In this document: positions 9,499-21,516 of the stretch, piece after piece
Numbering within the stretch: position 1 is the first letter of the stretch
Layout: each line of letters begins with the position of its first letter
NCBI GenBank assembly: GCA_013400115.1
Contig: VXBP01004056.1
Location: forward strand, 1-64,000
DNA from: Rhinopomastus cyanomelas
Lineage: Eukaryota; Chordata; Aves; Bucerotiformes; Rhinopomastidae
Direction of reading: 5' to 3'
DNA length: 64,000 bases
Position numbers and translations under genes: made by a program
Notes under the pieces: model-generated
What the model was told of the DNA's origin: nothing
The model's input: the letters and a program-made list of their open reading frames with translations, nothing else
The model's database searches: none

Positions 9499-10852
9499 CA
9501 AGGACAAGAGGGTCATTAGGGACAGTCAGCATGGCTTCACAAAGGGAAAGTCATGCTGGACCAACCCGATAGCCTTTTATGAGGGCATAACCAGGTGGGT
9601 AGATGATGGGCAGAGTGGTAGATGTGGTCTATCTTGACTTCTGTAAAGCATTTAACAGAGTCTCACATATCATCCTCATAGCCAAACTGAGGCAGTGTGG
9701 CCTGGACAACTGGGTAGTGAGGTGGCTCATGACCTGGCTGCAGGATAGAAGCCAGAGAGTAGTGGTCAATGGGAAAGAGTCTAGTTGGAGGCCTGTATCT
9801 AGTGGAGTTCCCCAGGGGTCAGTACTGGGACCAGTCCTATTCAATCTATTAATTAATGACTGGGATGAGGGATTAACTTGCACTGTCAGCAAGTTTGCTG
9901 ATGACACAAAGCTGGGAGGTGTTGCCGACACCCCTGCAGACTGTGCTGTCATTCAGCAAGACCTGGACATGCTGGAAAGCTGGGCAGGGAGGAATTAAAT
10001 GAACTATAACAAGGGCAAGTGTAGAGTCTTGCATCTAGGCAAGAACAACTCCAGGTACCAGTATCAGCTGGGGACCAAGCTGTTGGAGAGCAGTGTAATG
10101 GAAAGGGACCTGGGGGTCCTGGTGGACAGCAGGATGGCCATGAGCCAGCAATGTGCCCTTGTGGCCAAGACAGTCAATGGCATGCTGGGGTGGATCAGAA
10201 GTGGGATAGTTAGCAGAGGTTCTTCTCCCCCTGTACTCTGCCTTGGTGAGACCACATCTGGAGTATTGTGTCCAGTTCTGGGCCCCTCAGTTCAAGAAGG
10301 ACACAGAGCTGCTTGAGAGAGTCCAGCGCAGAGCCATGAAGATGATGAAGGGAGTAGAACACCTCCATGATGAGGAAAGGNTAGGCAAGAACAACTCCAG
10401 GTACCAGTATCAGCTGGGGACCAAGCTGTTGGAGAGCAGTGTAATGGAAAGGGACCTGGGGGTCCTGGTGGACAGCAGGATGGCCATGAGCCAGCAATGT
10501 GCCCTTGTGGCCAAGACAGTCAATGGCATGCTGGGGTGGATCAGAAGTGGGATAGTTAGCAGAGGTTCTTCTCCCCCTGTACTCTGCCTTGGTGAGACCA
10601 CATCTGGAGTATTGTGTCCAGTTCTGGGCCCCTCAGTTCAAGAAGGACACAGAGCTGCTTGAGAGAGTCCAGCGCAGAGCCATGAAGATGATGAAGGAGG
10701 TGGAGCACCTCCCTTACGAGGAGAGGCTGAGGGAGCTGAGTCTCTTTAGCTTGGAGAAGAGGAGACTGAGGGGTGACCTCATTAATGTCTACAAATATGT
10801 GAAGGGTGTGTCAGGAGGATGGAGCCAGGCTTTTCTCAGTGGCATCTACTGA
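9499..10852 (+). pseudogene. CR1 ORF2 reverse transcriptase remnant
   Basis: CR1 ORF2 encodes an endonuclease and a reverse transcriptase used for target-primed reverse transcription. Only the RT palm onward remains. Motif A reads VVYLDFCKAFNRVSH (usual FD changed to FN), motif B SSGVPQGSVLGPVLF, and motif C FADDTKL with both catalytic aspartates. The frame is broken by a frameshift near 9603, an in-frame stop at 9996-9998, and the duplication at the N. The C-terminal segment (HLEYCVQFWAPQFKKD, then LERVQRRAMKMM) is encoded twice. It is inactive. Confidence 0.88.
10036..10727 (+). repeat. 346-bp tandem duplication with a single N between copies
   Basis: From 'taggcaagaacaactccagg' at 10036, roughly 305 bp appear identical to the copy starting at 10382. 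The last 40 bp or so differ: the first copy has 'ggagtagaacacctccatga', the second 'ggaggtggagcacctccctt'. The single N at 10381 separates them. Identity next to an N suggests two overlapping contig ends that were not merged. Confidence 0.85.
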
Positions 10853-11114
10853 TAGGACAGGTGGCAATGGGTGTAAGTTGGAACATAGGAGGTTCCATAT
10901 GAATGTGAGAAGGAACTTCTTCATGGTGAGGGTGACACAGCACTGGAAAGGGCTGCTCAGGGGGGTTGTAGAGTCTTCTTCTCTGGAGATGTTTAAAATC
11001 TGCCTAGATATGTTTCTGTGTGACTTGGTCTAGGTGATCCCTGCTATGGCAGGGAGACTGGACTAGATGATCTTTTGAGGTCCCTGCCAATTCCTAATGT
11101 TTTGTGATTCTGGG

Positions 11115-12297
11115 AATCCTAATGGGACGAGGAGATGATAATGATCTCAGTACTTTTCTTTTCTCGGTCAAGACTGACAGCTCTGGTTCGCAGTCTAAAT
11201 CACTGACTGAACATCCTGTCTCAAGGTGAGAAACACAGAGCAAGTGATGAGAAATCTTCAAACAGACCTAAAGCATTCCCATTGCTCTTCTTATCCAGGA
11301 GATCCTCTTCAGAAAAATTCTACATAAGGACTTAAGCTTTCCTTTTGTACTTGGTTTTGCTTTTCTCTAGGGTGTATTTTCTCAATCTCAAGCATTCTGT
11401 ATGTGTTTATTGTTAATAAAAACTAGATTTATTGTGTTCTATAATGGAAAAAAAATCAGGTGTCAGAATATGGAAAGAAAATGCTGTGTGTTCCAGCCTG
11501 TTGTTCCTAACAGATTTCCTTATAAAAACTGCAAAGCGAGGATCTATTTAATATAAACCAGCTACATATGACAGCCAGGCAATATTTTGCATTGCTGTTG
11601 AAGTATTTATTAAAGTACTGGGAGCCATTCTGAAATCTAGAATCAACAGAACGAAAGAAATGGACTAAACTAGAGTCTATGAAAAAATTCCTTCTGCCCG
11701 TCTGGTCTTTTCAGCAACCTCAGCACTTGCACACCCCTGACCTTATTCCCCAGCTGAGATTTCCAGAGAAGGATGTAACTAGGAGTTTATTTTTCTGATG
11801 ACAAGAGAACTGTCTGCATCTGCACTAATGAAGAGAAAATCCCTTTCAAGGGCTAATCTTCGGGAGTGTTTAAGTATGACAAAAGCCTTTAGGAACTCAA
11901 AGAAATGCAGACCCTGAAGGCAAGGAGGAAAGCAGAGAAAAACTTAATGATGAGAATGCATAACCCTACTCATTTATCATCTGTCTGTTCCCCTCTGGCA
12001 TTTTCTATACACAATTTGTAGTCCAGAAGGGAACTCTGGAGCAAATGTCCTCTAACTGCAGCTGCACTGTTCAATCCAGGCTGAGCAGGGTGCCTGAGCA
12101 AGTGGACAGGTATCAACACTTTGGTCTGCAAAGCCTTTCACCATCAACATAGACTGGACAGAGATGGACCCAGACACATTTCTAAGCACTGGGGGACATC
12201 CAAGCCAACAGTTAGGGCTCAGCCATGCCTCCCCTCCTAAGGGAGGTCTGCCCAGCCAGCCAGTACCGTGCTCCACCTCACTAGAGGTAACAGGCAC
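11115..12297. other. unique AT-rich sequence, no gene recognised
   Basis: AT-rich with several TTTATT/AATAAA motifs, but no open frame beyond about 87 codons and no repeat recognised. The last 100 bp may be the eroded upstream edge of the CR1 that follows. Confidence 0.45.
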
Positions 12298-13806
12298 ATG
12301 ATGGGATACACCCATGGGTACTAAGAGAACTGGCAGATGAGGTTGCTAAGTCCCTGTCTATTATTTTCCAAAAGTCATGGGGGTCTAGTGAAGTCCCCCC
12401 CCGGCTGGAAAAGGGGAAACATAATTCCTAGTTTCAAAAAGGATAGGAAAGAGGAGCCAGGGAACTACAGGCCAGTCAGTCTCACCTCTGTGCCCAGTAA
12501 GATCATGGAACAGATCCTCCTGGAGGCACTACTGAGACAGGAGAATGGTGAAGAGGTGATTGTGTACAATCAGCATGGCTTCACCAAGGGCAAATCCTGC
12601 CTGACAAACCTGGTGGCCTTCTAAGAACAGGTGACAAAATTAGTGATGATGAGCGAGCAACTGATGTCATTTACCTGGACCTGAGCAAAGCCTTTGACAC
12701 TGTCCCACACCACATTCTGATCTCTGACCTGGTGGAACATGTCTTTGATGGGTGGACCACTAGATGGGTAAGGAACTGGCTTGATGGCCGCACCCAGAGA
12801 GTGGTTGTTGATGAATCCTTGTCCAGGTGGAGGCCAGTGACAAGCAGAATACCTCAGGGATCAGTCCTGGGACCAGTCTTGTTCAACATCTTTGTCTGTG
12901 ACATGGACAGAGGCATTGAGTGCACCCTCAGCAAGTTTGCTGACGACACCAAGCTGTGTGGTGCAGCAGACACGCTGGAGGCCAGGGATGCCATCCAGAG
13001 GGACATGGACAGGCTGGAGAGGTGGACACAAGCCAACCTGATGGGGTTCAACAAGACCAAGTGTAAGGTCCTGCATCTGGGTTGAGGCAATACGAGGCAC
13101 AAACACAGGCTGGGCAGTGACTGGCTGGAGAGCAGCCCTGAGGAGAGGGACTTGGGGGTGCTTGTGGACAAAAGGCTCAACATGAGCCAGCAGTGTGCAC
13201 TTGCCCAGAAGGCAAACCTGATCCTGGGCTGCATCAGAAGAAGTATGACAAGCAGGTCAAGAGACGTGATTCTCCTCCTCTACTCCGCTCTCGTGAGACC
13301 CCACCTGGAGTACTGCGTCCAGTTCTGGAGCCCTTATTACAAGAAGGATGTGGACGTGCTGGAGCGAGTGCAGAGGAGGGCCACGAGGATGAACAGAGGC
13401 TGGAGCACCTGAGGCCAGACTGAGAGAGTTGGGGCTGTTGAGTCTGGAGAAGAGGAGGCTCTAAGGTGACCTTATTGTGGCCTTGCAGTACCTGAAGGGG
13501 GCCTAAAAAAAGGCTGGGGATGGGCTTTTTAGGGTGTCAGGTAGCAACAGGACGAGGGGGAATGGAGAAAAGCTGGAGATGGGTAGATTCAGAGTGGATG
13601 TGAGGGGGAAAGTTCTTCACCGTGAGAGTGGCGAGAGCCTGGAACGGGTTGCCCATGAAGGTGTTTGAGGCCCCGTCCTTGGAGGTGTTTAAGGCTGGGC
13701 TGGATGAGGCTGTGGCCAGCCTGATCTAGGGTGGGGTGTCCCTGCCCATGGCAGGGGAGTTGGAACTGGATGATCCTGTGGTCCCTTCTAACCCTGACTG
13801 ACTGTA
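12298..13806 (+). mobile_element. long CR1 LINE, reverse transcriptase to 3' end, older subfamily
   Basis: Starts in ORF2 upstream of the RT core (GYTHGY-like, then 'ggttgctaagtccctgtcta'). It continues through the RT, the C-terminal domain and the 3' UTR, ending 'ggatgatcctgtggtccctt'. It differs in subfamily from the 9.5-kb copy: motif B context, LILGCIRRSM segment and 3' UTR are all different. About 1.5 kb is preserved. A short younger CR1 tail is attached directly to its 3' end. Confidence 0.92.
12337..13430 (+). pseudogene. CR1 ORF2 reverse transcriptase remnant, older subfamily
   Basis: The N-terminal RT part reads ...GNIIPSFKKDRKEEPGNYRP and QHGFTKGKSCLTNLVAF. The frame stops at 12624. 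Motif A (YLDLSKAFDTVPHHILIS) lies in a different frame near 12670-12720. Motif B (RIPQGSVLGPVLFNIF) and motif C (FADDTKLCG) lie at 12840-12960. The C-terminal RPHLEYCVQFWSPYYKKD follows near 13300. One stop and several frameshifts make it non-functional, yet both catalytic aspartates of motif C survive. Confidence 0.9.
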
Positions 13807-13909
13807 TGACTTGGTCTAGTTGATCCTGCTGTGGCAGGGGGATTGGACTAGATGATCTTTCGAGGTCCCTTCCAATCCCTAATGATTCTGTGATTCTGTG
13901 AGTCTATGA
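13807..13909 (+). mobile_element. short CR1 3' terminus joined to the tail of an older CR1
   Basis: About 100 bp from 'tgacttggtctagttgatcc' to tail units GATTCTGT. It is the young subfamily, in the same orientation as the older CR1 it abuts, and starts right after that copy's ACTGACTGTATG end. Confidence 0.85.
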
Positions 13910-16577
13910 ATACTTATCCTACCAAATCATTAAATGCCAGCTGTCTTTCACGCACATTAGCCAATAACTAATTATTTTACACTTGTATGCTGTGAACATC
14001 CTGCTCACAGAGCCATCCTGCACCTGGTTAATGACACCCCAGCAAACTGACCCCCTAGAAGAGGGACTGCGACAAGGGGCACACAAGAGAGAAAGAAAAG
14101 TTAAGCTCCTAGTAAAGTCAGCACGTCAGTCACAAAAGGGGTTGGAAATGACAGATTAAAGGCTGTTCCCCAAAACCTTTGTTTGATGTTCATTATGTCA
14201 GGGGTTTGTTCTACCCTTCCAGCCTATTTTTCAACCATAATCCTGTGACTCATTCATTGAACAGGATGCTCGGGGAATAAGGCAGCTATTCAAGAGTTAT
14301 TTTAATCCTCATTAAGCGGTGAATGGCCCTGTTCGTTGGTATCCGACGCCATCCAAATCCTGCGCTGAGTATGGAACAGTTATTTTCCATGCAGGCACTC
14401 CTCTAGAGCTCTTCTAAGCCTCACAAACTGCTTCCAGACTCCCAGTGCAGGTAGAATGGGGTCTGTCATCCTCAGATTTCAGCTGAGCCAGACAGCAATT
14501 GCATTGCATCTGCAAGGTTTTATTACTTTTGAGGAACAGCCGTGGAACACTCGGGTCAGATTGTTTGGATCACACATGGGACTCTAAATAGGATTTTGTA
14601 AGCACAAATCAGATGCTAATTAATCAAACACTTCTGTGGGGAATGTAAGGCAGGTGCAACTGTTCCTGGTTTGTGTGTTGGGAAAATTATGAAGGCAGGT
14701 GGACTCAGTTCCCCATGAGCAAGTGGTAATGTAAGTAGGACTGTAAATGGTCCCCAGCCCAGTCCAGCCCCAGGCTTGTTGCTCTCCTTGACCACCCTGC
14801 CACCACAGCAGCGAGAACACACGCTGCCAGTTTGGGCTGCAGCAGCTCACTGGAGTGTAACTCTTAAAGAAACCATGTTGCAGGGGTTTGAAATGTAAGG
14901 AACAAGAAACCAAAGTGACTGACATGACTAGCTCAGCTTCCTCCATTCCTGTCCCATGAGGCAGACCCCACTGGTTCAACAGATCCTCCCAGAAGTGCCC
15001 GAGCATCCTCCAATGGCAGCTCCCCTCCTACTCACCCTGCTGTGTGCTCACCTGAATGGCATTGCTGTGGGCAGCCCAAGCCATTGCCACCAGCAATGAT
15101 GCAAAGATGCTCCAAGTTTTACTGGCTTAGCAAGTCCAGGCACCTGGCTGAGCTGCTACAGATCTGTCAGCAGGGCTGGCACTGAGGGCTTGGCTGCAGG
15201 AACATCCTGAGAGTGGCCTGAACCAGAGAGGTCTGGTTCACCTGGACACCAGTCAAATGCTCACTCTGCCCACCTCCTGGAGCTGGCAGTGGTGCCTCAG
15301 GATGCTCACACCTGGGGACCACTACAGGCCTTCGGCAATGGCCCATGCCCTGAGCTGCTCTGTCCAAGCAGCGCCCAAAGTAGGTGTTGGGAGAATATCC
15401 ATCAAGTAACTAAAAACTCTAAGAGTTAACTTTCACTGAGTAAACCTCAATGCAGTCATTTGCAGCTTCCTGACCTCTGGTGGCTACAGTTTAACTGGAA
15501 GTTCTTCTCATCTCTAAGTACTTTAGTCCACCCAGAAACGCATGGAAGTGGCAGCAACAATCACTCTAGATGCAGTACTTGCTCGAACTGAGCCAGCTCC
15601 TGATGGAAACTACAATTATACTGTAGGATCTGCTACAGCATTTCTTACCAGCAGGCTTTCTCATGCAGGTATCTCCAGGCACTTAACCTGTGCTGTGTGC
15701 AGGAAGGTGCTGGCAGGGTTGTGCACGAACCACCTCGTCCCCGTGGCAGAAAGGCAGATGGAACAGTGGTCATTTAACTTCTTTATCCTTGTGACTGTGC
15801 AACAGATGAGTATGTCCACTGCAGCCATAACTACTTCACAGCAGACGGACTTGTTCATCCGTTGTTTCAAGGCTAGGGGAGGGCGAGGATTAAATTTGCT
15901 CTAGGAAATCAAGGAGGATGTCAGTGCAGCCCTACAGGTGGAAATATTCAGCTGCAGTGGGCACTGGAGTTCTGGAGGTTAGCTGTGTCCTCTTCAGAAG
16001 ACCACGATGGCCCACCGAGCTCTGCCAAAACACAGGTGGAAAATAATCTTTCTCCCCCAAACTTCTGAGTAAATCCAGGTGGCACAAGGCAGACTGTCCC
16101 AGACAACAGGACTTTGTGTTGACTCACAAAAACCTGTCTGTGGAAGCAGGAACATGCTCACCCACTCATTCACAGTGGACCCTCTTCCTCCCCGTCACAC
16201 ACTGTGCACAGTAATGGACCACATAAGCCATCCACGGCCTCCCTACACACAAGGTATTCCTACCTTACTGTGCATTTATGTAGAGATTCACTGACTCTTA
16301 CAAAAGCATCAAAGTGACCAACTGCAAAAGCAAACTGGGTGGAATCACTTGGTCTGAGGAAAATACAAATTGTTTTTCAGCAACACAACACACCAAGACT
16401 TCCCAATCCTGAAAAGCATCAACACTACAGTGAAGATAAAGATTGCACAGAGCCCCAAATATCCCTCTCCAAGAAAACTGCTATCTTTCGAAGCATCTTT
16501 GGAAAAGCTGTTTTCTTGATGAAAAAAATATTTTTCCTCCATGTAGACAAAGGAGTCTGAGTTCTACTGAAAAGGGG
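13910..16577. other. unique sequence, no gene recognised; possible conserved noncoding stretches
   Basis: Open frames of 120-128 codons (15542-15904 plus, 14620-15006 minus) show no domains. Around 14250-14640 are AT-rich blocks with TAATTAAT-like motifs and isolated CpGs, of the kind seen in conserved noncoding elements. That is only an impression without an alignment. Confidence 0.4.
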
Positions 16578-17114
16578 GGCTTCTTCCAGCTCTATGCATC
16601 TGGGATATTATGTCCATTTCTGAGCCCCTTGGTTCAAGAAGGACATAGAACTGCTGGAGAGAGTCCTGCACAGAGCCACAAAGATGATGAGGGGAGTAGA
16701 ACACCTCATTGATGAGGAAAGGCTGAGGGACCTGCGTCTTTTTAGCTTGGAGGAGACTTCAAGCTAAAAAGTGAAATGTGTGAAGGGTGGGTGTAAAATA
16801 TGTGAAGGGTGGGTGTCAGGAGGATGGAGCCAGGCTCTTCTCAGTGTCATCTAGTGATAGGACAAGGGGCAATGGATGTAAGCCGGAACATAGGAGGTTC
16901 CATATGAATGTGAGAAGGAACTTCATGGTGAAGGTGACAGAGCACTGGAATAGGCTGCCCAGGGGGACTGTGTAGTCTCCTTCACTGGAGACATTTAAAA
17001 CCCACCCGGATATGTTTCTGTGTGACTTGATCTACATGATCCTACTGCAGCGAGAGTATTGGACTAGATCTTTCAAGGGCCCTGCCAATCCCTAATGTTC
17101 TGTGATTCTGTGAT
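16578..17114 (+). mobile_element. CR1 LINE 3' part with internal rearrangement
   Basis: Young-subfamily CR1 from 'catctgggatattatgtcca' to 'tgtgattctgtgat'. The segment that normally runs from TTTAGCTTGGAG to ATATGTGAAGGG is replaced at 16740-16816 by a 10-bp inverted repeat and a 22-bp-spaced duplication (separate entry). Confidence 0.9.
16740..16816 (+). repeat. inverted repeat plus short direct duplication inside a CR1 (template-switch scar)
   Basis: TTTTAGCTTG (16740-16749) is followed after 10 bp by its perfect reverse complement CAAGCTAAAA (16760-16769). TGTGAAGGGTGGGTGT then occurs at 16779-16794 and again at 16801-16816. Other copies in the window have a simple run here, so both features arose in this copy. 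Confidence 0.8.
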
Positions 17115-18434
17115 TTAGAGAGCAGTAGCTACAAGGGCCCCTCACTCTTGTAATGGGAATGGTTGTACTGCCTTCTGGTCTGGAATTGAAAACCACTCCA
17201 TAGCATTTCACATTTTGTTTGCTCTGATTTTCTTTTAATTTACTTTTTGCTGCCTTTTCTCACATGTTCCAGCCCATATCAGGAGACAGAAATGGTGAAA
17301 TGAATCAAAGAAATGTAGATGGGGAAGAGGAACAGGGGCTGTCTTTCTGGGAGGGAAAGCTCTGCATGGCTGATGGCAAAGCCCATAGGACAAGCTGAGC
17401 TGGTGTTGACAGTCAGTGCCTGGGATCCCCTCTGTGTTTGAGAACTTCACGCTGACTTTCCAAACACAAAGTAATTAGATAAACATGGACTATTTTGCTC
17501 AAAAGCCAAACAGCTGAGAAGGCTGCATGACTAATGTCAGACAGCAACACACCGGCAGCATCTGGAGGAGCAGTCCTGGGTAGGAACCTTTGGAGACACA
17601 TTCAAAACACTCAGATCCCTGTGAAAACAGATGGTCAGAACAGAACAAACCATGTCCTTTAAAGGGCATTTCTGAAGATGGAGTTGATTTTTAGAAAATA
17701 TAAATAGTGAGAGTTCCTGAAGCAGGATTAGCTAAATGCAATCTTCTGTGGAACACAGCCAGCTCTGGCACATTCCGAATGAAGAGATAATTATGCTAAT
17801 ACCTTTGCAAGAAACACATGGTTGCTTTGAACCCCATGGCACTGGCAGAAAGGAGAAGGAAGGGAACACAAAGTCCTCCTCCTGTTCTTCCCTCTTTCAT
17901 AAAGTGTAAAGAAAATCAAAAAGTGAAGATGGAATCACTGCAAGAAGGGTTCTCCAGTGAGTCAACTGGGGCTGAAGTTTGACTCCACTTTGAAAGCAGA
18001 AGTCAAAGGCCTTGTTCACTGCTGAACCTTAGGAATGAGCCAGTGGTGCCTGTTTCAGTCTCATCCCTCTTTATACTGCAAAGACACAAAATTTAGCAGA
18101 AATCAGCCCAGAGAAGAGAATGCTCTGGGGGCAACTTATAGCAGTCTCCCAGTACCTGAAGGTGCTTCAAGAAAGCTGGGTGTTCCTTGAGGCAAACAGG
18201 AGTGGCATTGGTTTAAGAAACAACTGAAAGCTTTATTTAAATCCTTAATCCTATCGGCAATTAAGCAGACAGTTAACTTTAAGGTTCTGCTTAAGTCTAA
18301 CTGAAGTCACATTAAATGGGGCCTCTGCAGAAATACCTGCATGTGACAGCCTCAGAATCTGATTCTGGAGTCCCAATAACCTTCTCAGTCTTGCAGTCTT
18401 TCCAGTACATCAAGCCTGAGCAAGAAGGTCTTTT
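17115..18434. other. unique sequence, nothing recognised
   Basis: No open frame above about 71 codons and no repeat, RNA gene or exon recognised. Confidence 0.5.
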
Positions 18435-19021
18435 CATAGAATCGTAGACTCATTAGGGATTGGAAGGGACCTTGAAAGATCATCTAGTCCAATCCCCCTG
18501 ACACAGCAGGATCACCTAGACCAAGTCACACAGGAACACATCCAGGTGGGTTTTAAACGTCTCCAGTGAAGGAGACTCCACAACCTCCCTGGGCAGCCTG
18601 TTTCAGTGCTCTGTCACCCTCACTGTGAAGAAGTTCCTTCTCACATGACACTGATGACATTGAGAAGAGCCTGGCTCCATTCTCCTGACACACACCCTTC
18701 ACATATTTATAGACATTAATGAGGTCACCCCTCAGTCTCCTCTTCTCCAAGCTAAAGAGACCCAGCTCCCTCAGCCTCTCCTCATAAGGGAGGTGCTCCA
18801 CTTCCTTTATCATCCTCGTTGCCCTGTGCTGGACTCTCACCAGCAGTTCTATGTCCTTCTTGAACTGAGGAGCCAAGAACTGGACACAATACTCCAGACG
18901 TTGTCTCACCAGGGCAGAGAGAGGGGGAGAAGAACCTCTCTTGATCTGCTAACCACCCCACTTCTGATCCACTCCAGGATGCTGTTGGCCCTCTTGGCCA
19001 CAAGAGCACATTGCTGGCTCG
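18435..19021 (-). mobile_element. CR1 LINE 3' part, young subfamily
   Basis: In reverse from 'catagaatcgtagactcatt' through 'catctagtccaatccccctg', 'tcacccctcagtctcctctt' and 'ggacacaatactccagacg' to 'acattgctggctc'. It encodes a broken C-terminal ORF2 segment (RLEYCVQFLAPQFKKD, minus strand near 18900). It is head-to-head with the next CR1. Confidence 0.92.
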
Positions 19022-19087
19022 GGACCTGAGGTCAGATGCACTAACTGACCACCAGAAGCACTACATCCCTCACAGGAAACACAGCTC

Positions 19088-19330
19088 CCTGGCCTCAAGC
19101 TGCCCCAAGGGAAGTTTAGGTTCACCCTGAGGAGAAACTTCTTCCTGGAAAGGGTCCTCAGGCCTTGGAATAGGCTGCCCAGCGAGGGGATTGAATTGCC
19201 ATCCCTAGCTGTGTTTCACAGTTGTGGAGATCTGGAGCTCAGGGACAGGGTTTAGTGGTGGGTTGGGACAGTTGGGTTAATGGTTGGACTTGGTGATCGT
19301 GAAAGTGTTTTCCAGCCTAAATGATTCACT
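19088..19330 (+). mobile_element. CR1 LINE 3' end, older subfamily
   Basis: From 'cctggcctcaagctgcccca' through 'cttcttcctggaaagggtcc' and 'gttggacttggtgatcgtga' to 'cctaaatgattcact'. It is the same subfamily as the copy at 59.4 kb. Confidence 0.82.
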
Positions 19331-20831
19331 GTCCACACTGCCTCCATCTATACAAGCCCCTCTCTATAGCAATCACCTTAAAAATGAGTTTGCAGTAAAG
19401 TAAGGGTTAGGTTAAGTGAAAGCATGTTTGTCTGGGTACTTTGTGGGCAGACATTTGGAGTGATTCTTACACAGCAAATGTTTCTGCCTCCTCTGTGCTG
19501 GTGTGGACTCCTTTCATGGTCCACTGAGACAGGCACTGTGAGCCTGAGCTGCTTCTCATCAGAGACCCAAAGCAGATCACCAAGTCAAGCTGTAGGTGTA
19601 TGGACATTCCTTTTTCTCCCTGTTATTTCTATAAGGCCTCCAGAGCTCAGGGGAAATCCTTTTTCAGACTAAGAAACTGGGAGAAGGAAGGAGAGAAGTT
19701 TCCTGGAGAGCAAAGTGATTCTTGCAGGACACACTACTAGTGTGAAAGGCGTTCTCCCAATGCAGAGAAGGGTTTTTTTCTCCTCCTTTCCCACTGTTTT
19801 CCTCTCCATCTGCTTTTCCCTTTCAGTGCTGTGGTAAGTTGCTGTCCAGATGGTGCTGACACACTGCAGTGTGCGTAGTCCAGATGCAAAGCATTTCCCC
19901 TGAGGAAGGTGACTCCCTCTGCACCAAGAGATGAGCAGCAAAGCTTACTGAGGAAGCACTTCTAAAAGCGGAGACCTAGCTCCTGGGCAGCCAGTGAGGA
20001 GCTACCTGAGCAGGAGGTGATGCTCTTTAAAATCCTATACAGATTCTACAACCATTGAAACAACTCAGGAAACTTAAAGTCAAGTGTTTGGCTTCAGGTC
20101 TTTATCAGATAAAGACCAAACATGAAAGTCAGGAGTGTATGCAGCTATGCCTGGGGGAAAGGGAGGTTCTCAGTGCATGCAGTAAAACAGGTGGATGACT
20201 GCTCACACTCAGTGTGCTGTTCAACACTTGGGGATGAGCTACAACACAGTCAGGATGACAATCTCCTCTCCTTAGCACTGCCCTTCAGACTACGGGCGGG
20301 ATCTGCTTAATGAAACAAATCTCACTGCTGTGCTGATACATAACTGATACCAGAACCACAGCTCCACCAGAGCTACTGCCAAGTCCGTCAGAGACCCCTC
20401 CTCCATTCCCTAGTTCACGTGGTCCATTACTACCTCAAAGTTTGGACAGCTCGTGCTGCTGGAGCTAGTAATTCCAGCTTCTTCCCTTGTGCAAAACATT
20501 TGAAAAATCAGTGTGTGGATGGCCAGGAGATACCTGACATCCTTACCACTTTGATGCTGTGCAATGGCACATTGGGCATGAAGTTCACGTGGTGCCCAGT
20601 GTGTGCCAGACACGCCTTCCTAAATGAACTGGCTACAAGCTATACCAGAGACAATCTCCTTCCTTTCCCAGGCTTTTTCCTGGACCATTTCCCTTTGGAG
20701 GACACAGTGTATTTCTCCAAAACCAGGCTGGGAAAATTTACCGAGTCCAAGGTCTGCCTTGTGAGTGACCATTCTGCAGTTGCAAACACAGGGTCTCTCC
20801 CCTTGAAGCCTACTTTTGTTTAGTATCCTGG
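19331..20831. other. unique sequence, no gene recognised
   Basis: The longest open frame is about 134 codons (plus, 20419-20823). It has several cysteines but no motif I can assign and no supporting splice context, so it is treated as chance. Confidence 0.45.
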
Positions 20832-21060
20832 TGATATACAGCTAGAAAATAGTTAACTTTACAGCTAGAAGTCAGAAGGTTAAAAAGAAACTTGGCAAAT
20901 GTAAGCAACAGACAGAAGGGAGCCATAACAAGGTGCAAGGACGAATAAGTGAAGTCTTGTTATCTGTAGGGATGGCTAACCAAGAAGAACCAGATTTCAC
21001 CAAGTTTGTTAGCTTCAACTCAGCATTTCATGCTAAGAGTGAAAAGTTAAAAGGAAAGAG

Positions 21061-21516
21061 GAGAGAGTTCAGCGTAGGGCAACAAAGATGATAAGAGAGG
21101 TGGAACACCTCCCTTATGAGGAGAGGTTGAGGGAGCTGGGTCTCTTTAGCTTGGAGAAGAGGAGATTGAGGGGTGACCTCATTAATGTCTACAAATATTT
21201 GAGGGGTGGGTGTCAGGAGGATGGCACTGGGCTGTTCTCGGTGTCATGTAGTGATAGGACAAAGGGCAATGGTTGTAAGCTGGAACATAGGAGGTTCCAC
21301 ATCAACCTGAGAAGGAACTTCTTCACGGTGAGAGTGACGGAGCACTGGAACAGGCTGCCCAGGGGGGTTGTGGAGTCTCCTTCTCTGGAGATGTTCAAGA
21401 CCCGACTGGACAGGTTCCTGTGTGACTTGTTTTAGGTGATCCTGCTGTTGCAGGCGGATTGGACTAGATGATCTTTGAGGTCCCTTCCAATCCGTAATGA
21501 TTCTATGATTCTATGA
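21061..21516 (+). mobile_element. CR1 LINE 3' part nested in an LTR, young subfamily
   Basis: From 'gagagagttcagcgtagggc' through an almost unbroken C-terminal ORF2 frame (21088-21435, about 115 codons) to two ATTCTATG tail units. It is among the best preserved 3' ends in the window and therefore probably one of the youngest. It inserted into the LTR, so the LTR is older. Confidence 0.92.

Larger units (their letters stand above)
9480..11114 (+). mobile_element. long CR1 LINE, ORF2 reverse transcriptase to 3' end, young subfamily, with internal 346-bp repeat
   Basis: 5' truncated inside the reverse transcriptase (IKDKRVIRDSQHGFTKGKSC begins near 9499). It continues through the RT motifs, the C-terminal ORF2 segment and the 3' UTR to 'aatgttttgtgattctggg'. 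A segment of ORF2 is present twice (10036-10380 and 10382-10727) on either side of an N at 10381. Without the duplication the copy would be about 1.3 kb. Confidence 0.92.

Noticed and set aside
9480..13909. Two long CR1s as one full-length element or an active gene
   Set aside because: They belong to different subfamilies, each has its own RT core and 3' end, and both have stops and frameshifts.
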